From Nocardia sp. BSTN01 (GTDB taxonomy: Bacteria > Actinomycetota > Actinomycetes > Mycobacteriales > Mycobacteriaceae): DNA of 64,000 nt. The stretch is taken from the NCBI RefSeq assembly GCF_015354405.1, contig NZ_JADKYP010000008.1, positions 62,001 to 126,000 on the forward strand, in the 5' to 3' direction. Below the pieces are notes generated by a model. The model was not told the DNA's origin. It ran no database searches and saw nothing but the letters and a program-made list of their open reading frames with translations. Within the stretch, counting starts at the first letter, position 1; each line of letters opens with the position of its first letter. Below, in pieces: positions 54,577 to 64,000 of this stretch. The translations under genes and the position numbers were made by a program.

Positions 54577-57500
54577 GTGACCGACACGATGGTGAGGGCG
54601 GACGACACGCCCGCGGCAGGACAGGGATACCGGATCGACCGGTCACGACTCGCTCGCTGGGCCCAGCCGATCGCGCTGCTCGCCGGACTTCTGGGCGCCC
54701 TCTGCGCCATCGCGGTACCGCTGTTGCCGGTGCAGGTCGACCACACCACCCTGTCGTGGCCGCAGCAGGGCTCCACCCGCGGCATCGACGCGCCGCTGGT
54801 CTCCTACGCCCCGCTGACCTTCGACGCCACCGTCCCGTGCGCGGCGCTCGCGCAGCTGCCCGCAGAGGGCTCCACACTGACCGCGACCATGCCGTCCGGT
54901 GCCCCGGACCTGGAGCGATACGGTTTCGTCGCGCGGGTCCGGCCCGGAACCGACGGTAAGCCCGGCCAGTTCGAAGCGGTGCTGCGCAATCAGTCCCTGG
55001 CCAGTGTGCCGGTGGACCGGCTCGGCGGCGACTGCGCCTTCACCGTGCATTCCGAAATCTCGCACACCACAGCAACTTTCACCGGCGCCGATGTGAAACC
55101 GGTGACGCTGCAGGGGGATTGGCGCCCGCAGCTGGTGGGCGTGTACAGCGACCTGACCCGGGCCGCCGGAACCAGCGTCACCGCCCAGGTCGACAGTCGA
55201 TTCTCCGTGGTGCCCACCGTGCTCAAGCGGATCGCGACCGTGCTGGCGGTGGCGTTCACCCTCATCGCGCTGGCCGCGCTGTTCCGCCTGGACCGGCTCG
55301 ACGGCCGGCGCATCCGGCGCTGGCTGCCGCAGCGGTGGTGGAGCTTCGGCGCGGTCGACGCCGTGGTCCTGGGCGGACTGGTGATCTGGCATTTCATCGG
55401 CTCGACCACCTCCGACGACGGCTATCAGTTCGGCATGGCGCGCGCGTCGCTGGTGTCGGGCTATATGGCGAACTACTTCCGGTTCTTCGGTGTGCCCGAA
55501 AACCCGGTCGGCACACCGCCGTACGACATCATCGCGCATATGACCGAGATCAGCACCGCGAGTCCGTGGATGCGGATTCCGACGCTGCTGGCCGGTGTGG
55601 TGACCTGGCTGGCGCTGAGCCGGGAGGTGATTCCCCGCCTCGGTGTGGCGGTGCGTCACGACCGGGTGGCGGTGTGGACCGGCGCGCTGATCTTCCTGGC
55701 GGTCTGGCTGCCCTACAACAACGGTCTGCGACCGGAACCCGTGATCGCGGTGTGTGTGCTGCTCACCTGGTGTTTCGTCGAACGCGCCATCGCGACCCGG
55801 CGCCTGCTGCCGTATGCGATCGCGATCCTGGTGGCGGCGTTCAGTTTCACCGCGGCGCCCTCGGGCGTGATCTGCGTGGCGCCGCTGCTGGCCGGTATGC
55901 GCTCGGTGTTCCACTTCGGCAGTGCCCGGGCGCGCGAGCTGGCCGCCGATCCGCAGACGGGTGCGCATCGCTCCCGCTGGGCCGTGCTCTACGGCTACGG
56001 TTCCCTGCTCGCGCCGCTGGCGGCGGCCGGGGCCCTGGTGCTGGCCTTCGCATTCGCGGTGCAGCCGCTCTCGGCGATGTTCGAGATGCGGCGCGTGCAC
56101 ACCGCGGTCGGCCCGTCCGACCCATGGTTCAACGACTACCTGAACTATCAGTGGCTGTTCATGCCGACCGCCGACGGTTCGATCGGGCGCCGCTTCGGCA
56201 TGGTGGCGATGTGGCTGGGCCTGCTGGTCTGCGTCTTCGTCCTGCTACGCAAGGGCGGGCGCATCCCGTTCACCGCGGGCGGGCCGGCGCGGCGGCTGCT
56301 CGGCATCACCTTCGCGTCGATGCTGCTGATGGCGACCACGCCTACCAAATTCACCCATCACAACGGCGTGTACGCCGGACTGGCGGGTGCGGTGGCGGTG
56401 CTGACCGCGGTCGCGGTCGGCCCGCGGGTGATGCGTTCGCCGCGCAACCGGGCGTTGTTCGGCGCCGTGGTCGCCTTGGTGATGGCGCAGATCTTCACCA
56501 GCGTCAACGAATGGTGGTATGTCTCCAGCTACGGCATTCCGTGGTGGGACAAGCCGCCCTCGATCCACGGCTTCGGGCTGAGCAAGCTCTTCCTCGCCGT
56601 GGCCGTGGTGCTGCTGGCCTTGGCCGGATGGTGGCATGTGCGTGCACCGGAACCCGGTACGCCGCACCGGATTTCGCGCCCGGCGTGGCGATGGGCGAAG
56701 ATTCCGCCGCTGACCGTGGCCGCGGCGCTGCTGGTGGTGTTCGAGATGGCCTCGTTCGCCAAGGGCGCGGTCGCCCAGTATCCGGCGTTCTCGCTGGCCC
56801 GTTCGAATGTGGATGCGGTACTGGGTGAACCGTGCGGACTGGCCGACGACGTACTCGTCGAAACCGATCCCAACGCCTCGATGCTGGCGCCGCTGACCGG
56901 TGATCCGCAGACGACGTTCACCGCCGGCGCGACCGGATTCGTGCCCAACGGGGTCGGCGATCTGACCCCGGAGGGGGAGCCGACCAACAGCAGCAGTATC
57001 TCCAGCGCCTTCGACAGCGGGAAGAACCAGGGCGAGGCCGGCACCCAAACCGCCGGTGCGCCACTGCCGTACGGCCTGGACTCGGCCACCACCCCGGAAC
57101 TGGGCACCGCCGGGCAGCAGGATCCGGCCGAACTCACCACCGGCTGGTATCGGCTGCCTCCGGCCGCCGAGCGCACCGGGATCGTGGCGATCACCGCGGC
57201 CGGGCGCATCCGTTCGGTCGACAAGGACGGCGTGGTCACTCCCGGCCAGCGCGTCGAGATCGAATACGGCACCAGCGATTCACCCACCGAGGCGCATGCG
57301 TTGGGCTCGGTGCTCCCGGTCGATATCGGGCCGACGCCGTCGTGGCGCAATCTGCGGGTGCCGTTCGGCCAGATCCCGCCGCAGGCCGATGTGATCCGCA
57401 TCGTCGCCCAGGACAGCAGCCGCGACCCCAACCAGTGGGTGGCGCTGACGCCGCCGCGCGTCCCGCGCACCACGACCCTGCAGGACATGGTGGGCTCGCA

Positions 57501-57858
57501 CAGTCCGGTGCTGCTGGACTGGGCAGTGGGACTGCAGTTCCCGTGCCAGCGGCCCTACGACCACCGCGACGGGATCGCGCAGGTTCCGAACTGGCGCATC
57601 CTGCCCGATCGCACCGCCGCCCATGACACCACCCTGTGGGAGAGCCACGACGGTGGCGGCCCGCTGGGCTGGAGCCAGCAGTTGCTGAGCTCGCAGACCC
57701 TGGCCACCTATCTGAAGGACGACTGGCGCCGGGACTGGGGTGAGCTGCAGCGGCTGACCCCGCGCGATACCTCCGCGACCGCCGCGGTGCCCACGGTGAC
57801 CCGGGAGACCCACGGCGGCATGTGGAATCCGGGCCACATCAACACCGCTTGGGGCTGA
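54577..57858 (+). CDS. arabinosyltransferase (EmbA/B/C family)
   Basis: Integral membrane GT-C enzyme of 1093 residues, expected to use decaprenylphosphoryl arabinose to build arabinan of arabinogalactan or lipoarabinomannan. A first helix at about 30-50 is followed by a periplasmic carbohydrate-like domain, then many helices from about 215. The catalytic loop is STTSDDGYQFGMARASLVSGY with Asp280-Asp281. The C-terminal third is extracellular with the Emb carbohydrate-binding fold. It stands alone here; in mycobacteria embC-A-B are clustered elsewhere. GTG 54577 is two bases from the start predicted by TAGCAT at 54563-54568. Which Emb paralogue it is cannot be settled; ethambutol would be the expected inhibitor class. 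Confidence 0.9.
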   Translation: MTDTMVRADDTPAAGQGYRIDRSRLARWAQPIALLAGLLGALCAIAVPLLPVQVDHTTLSWPQQGSTRGIDAPLVSYAPLTFDATVPCAALAQLPAEGSTLTATMPSGAPDLERYGFVARVRPGTDGKPGQFEAVLRNQSLASVPVDRLGGDCAFTVHSEISHTTATFTGADVKPVTLQGDWRPQLVGVYSDLTRAAGTSVTAQVDSRFSVVPTVLKRIATVLAVAFTLIALAALFRLDRLDGRRIRRWLPQRWWSFGAVDAVVLGGLVIWHFIGSTTSDDGYQFGMARASLVSGYMANYFRFFGVPENPVGTPPYDIIAHMTEISTASPWMRIPTLLAGVVTWLALSREVIPRLGVAVRHDRVAVWTGALIFLAVWLPYNNGLRPEPVIAVCVLLTWCFVERAIATRRLLPYAIAILVAAFSFTAAPSGVICVAPLLAGMRSVFHFGSARARELAADPQTGAHRSRWAVLYGYGSLLAPLAAAGALVLAFAFAVQPLSAMFEMRRVHTAVGPSDPWFNDYLNYQWLFMPTADGSIGRRFGMVAMWLGLLVCVFVLLRKGGRIPFTAGGPARRLLGITFASMLLMATTPTKFTHHNGVYAGLAGAVAVLTAVAVGPRVMRSPRNRALFGAVVALVMAQIFTSVNEWWYVSSYGIPWWDKPPSIHGFGLSKLFLAVAVVLLALAGWWHVRAPEPGTPHRISRPAWRWAKIPPLTVAAALLVVFEMASFAKGAVAQYPAFSLARSNVDAVLGEPCGLADDVLVETDPNASMLAPLTGDPQTTFTAGATGFVPNGVGDLTPEGEPTNSSSISSAFDSGKNQGEAGTQTAGAPLPYGLDSATTPELGTAGQQDPAELTTGWYRLPPAAERTGIVAITAAGRIRSVDKDGVVTPGQRVEIEYGTSDSPTEAHALGSVLPVDIGPTPSWRNLRVPFGQIPPQADVIRIVAQDSSRDPNQWVALTPPRVPRTTTLQDMVGSHSPVLLDWAVGLQFPCQRPYDHRDGIAQVPNWRILPDRTAAHDTTLWESHDGGGPLGWSQQLLSSQTLATYLKDDWRRDWGELQRLTPRDTSATAAVPTVTRETHGGMWNPGHINTAWG

Positions 57859-57863
57859 GGCCG

Positions 57864-58571
57864 CTAGGGTCCGGCGGCACCGTCCAGTCGCCGGACCTGT
57901 TTGGCCGTGAGGTCCTGCAGCGAGGCCGGATCCACTTGTGCCGGTGAGGTTTCCGCGATCTGCACCACGCTGCTGCCGACGACGGCGATCGTGGCCGCGG
58001 AATACAGCGACATGCCGCCGCTGGTGGTGCGGATCTGGAACGAGGCCGACGCGGAACCGGCCTTCGGCTGATCGAGCCCGCCCAGCCGGTAGTCGACGGA
58101 GGTGCCGTCGGCATCGGTGCCGGAATAGCTGCGGCAGTCGCGCAGCAGCTTCTGCGCCGCCGCGAACGCCTGCGCCGCATTGCCGTCGGCATAGCTGGCG
58201 ATATCGATGTCGATGCTCGCGAAGTTCGGCGAGGAGTAGTGCACCGCGCCCCGGGCGGACGGCCCGCTGTACAGATCACCCACGGGTGCGAGCACTTTCG
58301 CGCATTCGGCCGGATCGGTGCGGGAGCGGTCCGGTGGTGTCTGCCCGTTACCCGGTGCGGCGTCCTCGAGCTGGGTGAAACCCGGGGGAAGGTCGGCCGG
58401 GGTGAGCAACCGCGCCCGCAGCGCATCGGAATCGGTGACGGCCGGGGCGGTGATCGGCGGCACGGTCGCGGTCGCGGGCAGCGCCGGCAGTGAATCGTCG
58501 TGATGTCCGCACGCGCTCACCCCGACGACGACGCCCGCGAGGACGACCGCGGCGCGGTTCACTCGCCCCAT
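57864..58571 (-). CDS. lipoprotein of unknown function
   Basis: A 235-residue lipoprotein with signal GRVNRAAVVLAGVVVG and lipobox GVSAC at about 20. The mature part, about 210 residues, begins with a Pro/Thr-rich stretch, then SDALRARLLTPADLPPGFTQLED, a sequence common in actinobacterial sensor-like lipoproteins. It has several Cys (AECAKVL, DCRSYSG). No catalytic motif. ATG 58571 has AGGTG upstream and lies within the end of the preceding gene on the same strand (13-base overlap), so the two are cotranscribed. Confidence 0.75.
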   Translation of the reverse strand: MGRVNRAAVVLAGVVVGVSACGHHDDSLPALPATATVPPITAPAVTDSDALRARLLTPADLPPGFTQLEDAAPGNGQTPPDRSRTDPAECAKVLAPVGDLYSGPSARGAVHYSSPNFASIDIDIASYADGNAAQAFAAAQKLLRDCRSYSGTDADGTSVDYRLGGLDQPKAGSASASFQIRTTSGGMSLYSAATIAVVGSSVVQIAETSPAQVDPASLQDLTAKQVRRLDGAAGP

Positions 58572-59554
58572 CGCACCTGCGTCCGGACGTCCTGGCGCAG
58601 CAGTACGTCGGTGTGCGGATCCCGGTAGCACTGATTGCCGCCGATGGTGATCGCGCCCGAAACCGGAAGCGGCAGGCCGAGATCCACGGTGATGGTGCCC
58701 GCACCGTGCATCAGGTAGTCGATGATGTCGAGGTCACCGGAGTTGTTGGGCAACTGCCAGGTGGCCGTTTTGGGCGTCTGCGTGATGTCGAGGGCGATGG
58801 TCAGCAGATTGCCGTCGCGCTTGGTGAGCGTCGCGGTCGTCATCTGGTCCAGCGGAACCACACCCGAGACGCGTTGATGGACCGTCCACACCGCGCCCTC
58901 GCCGACCGCATCGGCGGGGAAGGCGATCGCCTCGTACACCGCCTGGTAGAAGGCCTGTTCGATGGCGGCGCGGGCGGTGTCGGGCGTCGACGGGGCGGGC
59001 GCCATCCGCAGCGCGGTGACGGCGCCGAGATCGGTGAACTCGATGCCGGCGTGGGATCCGTCGGCAGCCAGCAATTGCTGATCCAGGGCCGGGTCCGGTG
59101 ACGTCGCCGTACCGAGGACGAGGTCCACGCCGTCGGCCCTCGCGTCCGCGGTCAGCGGAATCGTCACCGACGGCGGCGAGAAGTCCCGCACCGCCTGATC
59201 GTTGATCTGTTGTTCGACGTGGTGGTCGGTGCGCAGGGTCACCTGCTGGGAGGTGCCGGGTCGGACGGCCGGACGCAGCGCGGCGTGCGGTTCCTCGCCC
59301 GGCGTGACCAGGGTGGCGACCGCGGCGGAGATCGGCAGGGTGACCTCCTTGCCGAAACCCGACGGCTCCACCTCGGCGTCGCTGGTGGCCTCGGTCCCGT
59401 CGCTGCAACCGACGCCGAGCGCGGACAGGGTCACCGCCAGTACCATCAACAGCACTCCCGAGCGCGCCGCGCGCGGATTCGGGCCCCGGCCGGACGCACC
59501 CGAGGGGCGCAGACCGGTCACCGAGGCGCAGGAGTGGGAAGACAACACCGTCAC
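58559..59554 (-). CDS. lipoprotein of unknown function, first of a pair
   Basis: A 331-residue predicted lipoprotein: basic N-terminal region, hydrophobic LLMVLAVTLSAL and lipobox LGVGC at about 48. The body is mostly beta (VTLPISAAVATLVTPGEEPHA, TSQQVTLRTDHHVEQQINDQAV, VPLDQMTTATLTKRDGNLLTIALDITQTP). It ends with a conserved Cys (GGNQCYRDPHTD). No known family. GTG 59554 is preferred (TACCCT at 59562-59567 suggests a leaderless start); GTG 59521 is the alternative. Diverges from lspA. Confidence 0.65.
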   Translation of the reverse strand: MTVLSSHSCASVTGLRPSGASGRGPNPRAARSGVLLMVLAVTLSALGVGCSDGTEATSDAEVEPSGFGKEVTLPISAAVATLVTPGEEPHAALRPAVRPGTSQQVTLRTDHHVEQQINDQAVRDFSPPSVTIPLTADARADGVDLVLGTATSPDPALDQQLLAADGSHAGIEFTDLGAVTALRMAPAPSTPDTARAAIEQAFYQAVYEAIAFPADAVGEGAVWTVHQRVSGVVPLDQMTTATLTKRDGNLLTIALDITQTPKTATWQLPNNSGDLDIIDYLMHGAGTITVDLGLPLPVSGAITIGGNQCYRDPHTDVLLRQDVRTQVRWGE

Positions 59555-59666
59555 GCCGAACAGGGTACGACCGGTTCCTGAAAAACAGCTTTGACTCCCG
59601 TCCGGCCATGTGCCGGGTGACGGCACCGCGAACCGGTGGTGACGTGATAAGGAATGATGTCTAGCT

Positions 59667-60443
59667 GTGAATACGGACCGGCCGCGTGAGCAGCACCTCG
59701 ACGATCCCGACGAACCCCCGCGCGAGTCCGCGGCGGATCGGGGCGCCGACCGCGACGACGAATCCGGCGCGCGCGACACCGGCGCTGCTTCCGCTCCGGC
59801 AGCGAGCGGCTCGGATGCGGCCGCTCCGGACGGGACCGCGTCGGACCGCGGCGACAGCGACGACGCCGTTGACACCGCTGGAACCGGTGCGGATTCGGCG
59901 ACCGCGCGGATGTCCGGCGCCCCGGCGGCCTTCCCGCGCCGCCTGCCGTGGCTGCTGCTGATCGCGGCCGTCGTACTGGCCGTGGATCTGGGCACCAAGG
60001 CCCTGGTGGTGGCGAAGATGACGCCCGGCGAACCGATTTCGATCATCGGTGACGTGGTGCGGCTGACCCTGATCCGCAATTCCGGCGCGGCGTTCTCGAT
60101 GGCCACGGGCATGACCTGGCTGCTGACCCTGATCGCGGTCGCCGTCGTGATCGGCGTGATTCGCATCGGCCGTACCTTGCGGTCGTTGAGCTGGGCGATC
60201 GGCCTCGGCCTGGTTCTCGGTGGCGCGCTGGGCAATCTGGTGGACCGGCTGTTCCGTTCGCCCGGCCCGCTGCAAGGTCATGTGATCGACTTCATCGCCG
60301 TCACCAAATGGTGGCCGGTGTTCAACGTCGCCGATTCCTCGATCGTGTGCGGCGCGATTCTGCTGGTGGTGCTGACGGTGTTCGGATTCGAACCCGACGG
60401 CACCCGCGCCGGCCACGACCAGGACGCGAAGGCGGGCGAATGA
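59667..60443 (+). CDS. lspA: lipoprotein signal peptidase II
   Basis: Membrane aspartyl peptidase of 258 residues that removes the signal peptide of prolipoproteins. Four helices lie between about 95 and 245. The catalytic aspartates are in GNLVDRLF (Asp193) and FNVADSSI (Asp223), and NSGAAFS is the family segment. The first 90 residues are Asp/Ala/Gly-rich and acidic, an extension absent from E. coli LspA. GTG start at 59667; a shorter protein from an internal start near residue 80 (ATG in ARMSGAP) cannot be excluded. The stop overlaps rluD (ATGA). Several lipoproteins nearby are its substrates. Confidence 0.9.
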   Translation: MNTDRPREQHLDDPDEPPRESAADRGADRDDESGARDTGAASAPAASGSDAAAPDGTASDRGDSDDAVDTAGTGADSATARMSGAPAAFPRRLPWLLLIAAVVLAVDLGTKALVVAKMTPGEPISIIGDVVRLTLIRNSGAAFSMATGMTWLLTLIAVAVVIGVIRIGRTLRSLSWAIGLGLVLGGALGNLVDRLFRSPGPLQGHVIDFIAVTKWWPVFNVADSSIVCGAILLVVLTVFGFEPDGTRAGHDQDAKAGE

Positions 60444-61366
60444 GGGAGACGCGAGCCATGCCGATCCCCGACGGTCTGGACGGCATGCGGGTCGACGCCG
60501 GACTCTCGCGGCTGCTGGGCCTGTCGCGGACCGCGGTCGCGGCACTGGCCGAGGACGGATCGGTGCAGATCGACGGCACCTCGGCCGGGAAGTCCGATCG
60601 GCTCGTGGCCGGGGCCTGGCTGGAAGTGGAGTTCCCCGAGCCGAAACGAGAACTCACCGTCGAGGCCACCCCGGTCGAGGGCATGAAGATCCTCTACGCC
60701 GACGACGACATCGTCGCGGTCGACAAACCGGTCGGCGTCGCCGCGCACACCGGAGTCGGCTGGTCGGGTCCCACCGTGGTGGGCGGGCTGGCCGCGATGG
60801 GCTACCGCATCTCGACCTCGGGCGCGCACGAACGCCAGGGCATCGTGCACCGGCTCGACGTCGGCACCTCCGGGGTCATGGTGGTGGCGCAGTCAGAGCA
60901 CGCCTACACGGTGCTGAAGCGGGCCTTCAAACAGCGCACGGTCGACAAGCGGTATCACGCGCTGGTGCAGGGACATCCGGACCCGTCCAGCGGCACCATC
61001 GACGCCCCGATCGGGCGGGCCCGCGGCAACGACTGGAAGTTCGCGGTCACCGCCGACGGCCGGCCCAGCGTCACCCACTACGACACCGTCGAGGCGTTCC
61101 AGGCCGCGAGCCTGCTCGACATCCATCTGGAAACCGGGCGCACCCATCAGATCCGCGTGCATTTCTCCGCGATCCGCCACCCCTGCTGCGGTGATCTCAC
61201 CTACGGCGCCGATCCGCGACTGGCCGAGCGGCTGGGTCTGCAGCGGCAGTGGTTGCATGCGCGCAGTCTCGGCTTCGCCCATCCCGCCGACGGCCGCTGG
61301 ATCGAGATCACCAGCGACTATCCCGGCGATCTGGAGCATGCCCTGGATGTGCTGCGCGCGGTGTGA
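60440..61366 (+). CDS. rluD: 23S rRNA pseudouridine synthase (RluD-like)
   Basis: A 308-residue RluA-family enzyme with an N-terminal S4 domain ([31 protein letters not shown]) and catalytic domain motif [17 protein letters not shown], whose Asp is the nucleophile. Further signatures: [23 protein letters not shown]. Matches Rv1540 by position after lspA. ATG overlaps the lspA stop by 4 bases. The exact uridine modified is not predictable. Confidence 0.93.
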   Translation: MRETRAMPIPDGLDGMRVDAGLSRLLGLSRTAVAALAEDGSVQIDGTSAGKSDRLVAGAWLEVEFPEPKRELTVEATPVEGMKILYADDDIVAVDKPVGVAAHTGVGWSGPTVVGGLAAMGYRISTSGAHERQGIVHRLDVGTSGVMVVAQSEHAYTVLKRAFKQRTVDKRYHALVQGHPDPSSGTIDAPIGRARGNDWKFAVTADGRPSVTHYDTVEAFQAASLLDIHLETGRTHQIRVHFSAIRHPCCGDLTYGADPRLAERLGLQRQWLHARSLGFAHPADGRWIEITSDYPGDLEHALDVLRAV

Positions 61367-61369
61367 CGG

Positions 61370-62038
61370 ATGCGGCCGGTGAGTGAGAAGTGGCGCGCCG
61401 CAGCCGGTTTCGTGGTCGTGGTGGTGTTGGTGATCGCCGTGGTCGCGTTGGGCTGGGCGCGGCCGCCGCGTGCCTCGATCCTCGGCACCGACCGGCTCGG
61501 GCCGGACTCCGGCGAACGTGTCGCGGACTATCTCGAGCGCGCGCACGAGTCGCTGTCCGGCGCCGATACCGCGCCCCGCTGGGCGCTGGCGGCCGCGAGC
61601 ACCGGGCTGACCACCGACAGCGTCGTCGAAATCGGTGCGGGACTGCGTATTTCGCAGGTGCTCTATCACGTTCCGATCGACCGCGTGTACACCCCGGTGA
61701 TCACGGTGCCGGTTCCGGCCGGGACCCCCGCGCTGCGGGCCGCGCAGGCGGCGGCCGCGGGCGCGATGGATCACGTGCAGGCCGACGACGAACGCACGCG
61801 GCGCCTCGCGGCGGTGCTGGCCGCGCGTCTGCACTCCGGCTGCGCCTGCGCGGTGAATCTGGTGGTCCGCGGCACCCTCGCTCAGTTGCGAGGTCTGGCC
61901 TCCCGCAGCGAGATTCGCAGCGTGCAGGCGCTGCCGCCGGATGCCTCCGCGGGTGCGTTCGCCGTGTTGCCGCTCCTGCCCGAACACATCGACGTCGTCG
62001 CGCCGGGACCCGACGACGGCCCGATCCCCGACCACTGA
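61370..62038 (+). CDS. hypothetical membrane-anchored protein
   Basis: A 222-residue protein with an N-terminal membrane helix (about 10-32) and an Ala/Arg/Asp-rich extracytoplasmic or cytoplasmic domain. Includes a Cys-Ala-Cys (SGCACAVNLVV) pair and many proline-bounded strands; no known family. ATG 61370 lies 3 bases after the rluD stop, so it is very probably in the same operon. Confidence 0.65.
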   Translation: MRPVSEKWRAAAGFVVVVVLVIAVVALGWARPPRASILGTDRLGPDSGERVADYLERAHESLSGADTAPRWALAAASTGLTTDSVVEIGAGLRISQVLYHVPIDRVYTPVITVPVPAGTPALRAAQAAAAGAMDHVQADDERTRRLAAVLAARLHSGCACAVNLVVRGTLAQLRGLASRSEIRSVQALPPDASAGAFAVLPLLPEHIDVVAPGPDDGPIPDH

Positions 62039-62092
62039 GCCCGGCGCTGTCGCTGCCACCCGGCATAATCGAGGCAGGCGAGGGGAGAGGAC

Positions 62093-63010
62093 GTGCCGGT
62101 GGATCGAGACGCAGGGCTGCGGGACAGAGCGCAGGGGGTGCTGCTGGGGACCGCCGCCGGTGACGCTTTGGGCGCCGGCTACGAATTCACCCATCCGGCA
62201 GCGGATTCGGTGATCGAGATGCGCGGCGGCGGCTCGCTGCGGTGGGAGCCGGGGGAGTGGACCGACGACACCGCGATGGCAGTGGGTGTCGCGCTCGCGG
62301 CGGCCGAACACGGTGCCCTGCACCACCCGGCGGGCTTGGACGCCGTCGCCCGCCAGTTCGTGCGCTGGTGGGACAGCCGGCCCAAGGACGTCGGCTATCA
62401 GACCAGTCAGGTGCTGCAGTGGCGCAGCGCGGACGCGGCCGATATGCGCCGCCGCTCCTTCGAACTCGACGGGCTCACCGGCGGCAACGGATCGCTGATG
62501 CGTACCGCGCCGGTGGCCCTGTGTTATCTCGACGATCCGGACAACTGCGCCCGCGCCGCCCGGGCGGTGAGCGAACTCACCCACAGCGATGTGCGGGCCG
62601 GCGAGGCGTGCGTGCTGTGGTCGTGGGCGATCCGGCACGCGGTGCTCTACGGCGACTACGACGGCGTGCGCGGCGGCCTGGCCTTCGTGGACGCCGATTT
62701 CTGGGCCGCTCTGCTGGACGAGGCCGAATCCGGCGATCCCTCGGACTTTCCGAAGAACGGCTGGGTGGTGCACGCGCTGCAGACGGCATGGTGGGCGATC
62801 ACCCACACCGAATCCCTGCCGGCCGCGCTGGAAGCGGCCGTGCGCGCGGGCGGCGATACCGATACCACCGCCGCCATCGCGGGCGGATTACTGGGCGCCC
62901 GCTGGGGCGCCTCGGCGATCCCGCCGCAGTGGGTCGCGCTGCTGCACGGATATCCGCGGCTGCGCGGTGACGATCTGGTCGCGCTCACCCGTCGCATCGT
63001 CGATCGCTGA
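62093..63010 (+). CDS. ADP-ribosylglycohydrolase family protein
   Basis: A 305-residue hydrolase of the ARH/DraG fold that removes ADP-ribose from proteins or small molecules using two Mg2+ ions. Metal ligands are visible as WTDDTAMA near residue 57, and GGDTDTTAAIAGGLLGA near 245-265. The GNGSLMRTAPVAL segment is family-typical. GTG 62093 has GGGGAGAGG just upstream. Partner ADP-ribosyltransferase is not in the window. Confidence 0.9.
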   Translation: MPVDRDAGLRDRAQGVLLGTAAGDALGAGYEFTHPAADSVIEMRGGGSLRWEPGEWTDDTAMAVGVALAAAEHGALHHPAGLDAVARQFVRWWDSRPKDVGYQTSQVLQWRSADAADMRRRSFELDGLTGGNGSLMRTAPVALCYLDDPDNCARAARAVSELTHSDVRAGEACVLWSWAIRHAVLYGDYDGVRGGLAFVDADFWAALLDEAESGDPSDFPKNGWVVHALQTAWWAITHTESLPAALEAAVRAGGDTDTTAAIAGGLLGARWGASAIPPQWVALLHGYPRLRGDDLVALTRRIVDR

Positions 63011-63109
63011 ACCGCGCACCGCACCCGGCCGGATGCTGGATGGTTGCCCGCCCCGGTGTCCGGTACCGGATGGCGTCCGATTCGCCGGAAACGCTCTAGG
63101 CTGTCGAAC

Positions 63110-64000
63110 ATGTCGATCACCGAGCAGCAAGCGCGCGCACCGGGTCTGACCGCGGCCGAGGTCGCACTGCGCGTTCGTGACGGGCAGACCAACGACGTGC
63201 CGGATCGGGCGAGCCGATCGGTTGCCGACATCGTCCGGGCCAATGTGTTCACCCGGATCAACGCCATCCTCGGTGTCCTGTTCGTGCTGGTCCTGGCCAC
63301 CGGATCGATCATCGACGGCATGTTCGGCCTGCTGATCGTGGCCAACAGCGTGGTCGGCATCGTGCAGGAGTTGCGCGCCAAGCAGACCCTGGACAAACTC
63401 GCCATCGTCGGTCAGGCCAAGCCGGTGGTGCGCCGCGACGGCGCCGCTACCGAGGTCGGCCCGAAGGATGTGGTGCTCGACGATCTGATCGAACTGGGTC
63501 CCGGTGACCAGATCGTGGTCGACGGCGAGGTCGTCGAATGCGAACTGCTCGAGGTCGACGAATCCCTGCTCACCGGTGAGGCCGATCCGATCGACAAAAC
63601 GGTCGGCGCGAAGGTGATGTCCGGCAGTTATGTGGTCGCCGGATCGGGCGCCTACCGCGCCACCAAGGTCGGCAAGGACGCCTATGCCGCGCAGCTGGCG
63701 CACGAGGCGTCGAAATTCACGCTGGTCGATTCGGAGCTGCGCAGCGGTATCGACATCATCCTGAAGGTCATCACCTACCTGCTGCTTCCGGCGGGTCTGG
63801 TCACGATCTACAACCAGTTGTTCTCCAGTCATCAGAGCTGGCAGCACGCGCTGAACGGTATGGTCGCCGCGCTCGTCCCGATGGTGCCGGAGGGCCTGGT
63901 GCTGATGACCTCGATCGCGTTCGCGGTCGGCGTCGTGCGGCTGGGTCAGCGCAAATGCCTGGTTCAGGAGCTGCCGGCGATCGAGGGCCTGGCCCGGGTC
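63110..64000 (+). CDS. ctpE: P-type cation-transporting ATPase, CtpE-like (5' part, runs off the window)
   Basis: 297 codons are open from ATG 63110 to the end of the window. Present are the cytoplasmic N-terminal part, helices at about 45-65 and 68-85, the actuator domain with [14 protein letters not shown] (TGE loop) and two later helices with [13 protein letters not shown]. The phosphorylation motif DKTGT lies beyond the edge. Resembles mycobacterial CtpE, reported as a Ca2+ transporter. TAGGCT at 63097-63102 suggests a transcript beginning at or beside the ATG. Confidence 0.85.
   Translation, partial: MSITEQQARAPGLTAAEVALRVRDGQTNDVPDRASRSVADIVRANVFTRINAILGVLFVLVLATGSIIDGMFGLLIVANSVVGIVQELRAKQTLDKLAIVGQAKPVVRRDGAATEVGPKDVVLDDLIELGPGDQIVVDGEVVECELLEVDESLLTGEADPIDKTVGAKVMSGSYVVAGSGAYRATKVGKDAYAAQLAHEASKFTLVDSELRSGIDIILKVITYLLLPAGLVTIYNQLFSSHQSWQHALNGMVAALVPMVPEGLVLMTSIAFAVGVVRLGQRKCLVQELPAIEGLARV

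Noticed and set aside
63104-63118. LexA-like TCGAAC before the P-type ATPase
   Set aside because: Only one half-site matches; the other arm differs and overlaps the start codon.

Overview
The window is high-GC (visibly about 70%) actinobacterial chromosome, most probably Nocardia or a very close mycolate-producing relative. The first part follows the gene order I recall from Mycobacterium tuberculosis, running down from Rv2182c to Rv2145c: acyltransferase, exonuclease, aroG, pknL and its DNA-binding partner, mptA/idsA2, MTHFR, lppM, GNAT, DUF3040, mraZ, the dcw cluster, ftsZ, sepF and wag31. It then joins a block resembling Rv1536-Rv1540 (ileS, dinB1, lspA, rluD). An EmbA/B/C-type arabinosyltransferase, MptA, LppM, a meso-diaminopimelate-type MurE, Wag31 and the absence of ftsA all fit a mycolic-acid actinomycete. 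A carotenoid gene set interrupts the mycobacterial order, as expected for a pigmented Nocardia or Rhodococcus.

Region 1 (1-7.7 kb) holds a ROK glucokinase, a PlsC-like acyltransferase, an Rv2179c-like 3'-5' exonuclease, a leaderless class II DAHP synthase, two small unknown proteins, the PASTA kinase PknL and the Rv2175c-like regulator. Region 2 (7.8-21 kb) has two minus-strand carotenoid operons. In idsA-crtI-mptA-crtB the lipoglycan mannosyltransferase is embedded among the pigment genes. GNAT-crtO-cruF-lppM-GT2 embeds lppM among the pigment-tailoring genes. A leaderless MTHFR gene and a secreted protein lie between the two operons. Region 3 (21-44.4 kb) is the division and cell-wall cluster: HEPN protein, DUF3040 protein, mraZ with its boxes, rsmH, ftsL, ftsI, murE, murF, mraY, murD, ftsW, murG, murC, ftsQ, ftsZ, pgeF, yggS, sepF, yggT and wag31, largely linked by 4-bp start/stop overlaps. 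Region 4 (44.4-64 kb) has a T-box-controlled ileS, an NlpC/P60 hydrolase, a MarR regulator divergent from an ABC-2-like membrane protein, galU, dinB1, an MTB12-like lipoprotein, a solitary emb gene, two lipoproteins, lspA, rluD, an ADP-ribosylglycohydrolase and the 5' part of a CtpE-like P-type ATPase.

Functionally the window is dominated by envelope construction: peptidoglycan precursors (MurC-G, MraY), septation and polar growth (FtsQ/L/I/W/Z, SepF, Wag31), arabinan and mannan (Emb, MptA), lipoprotein maturation (LspA) and membrane pigments. PknL, MraZ, MarR and the ileS T-box are the visible regulators. I saw no tRNA, rRNA, CRISPR array, insertion sequence or prophage. I did not find a clearly new biological system. 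The best leads are the mannan/carotenoid operon with an 18-bp palindrome at its head, the expanded phytoene synthase, the MarR operator built around a leaderless -10, an upstream array resembling reversed MraZ boxes, and a short ORF coupled to sepF.
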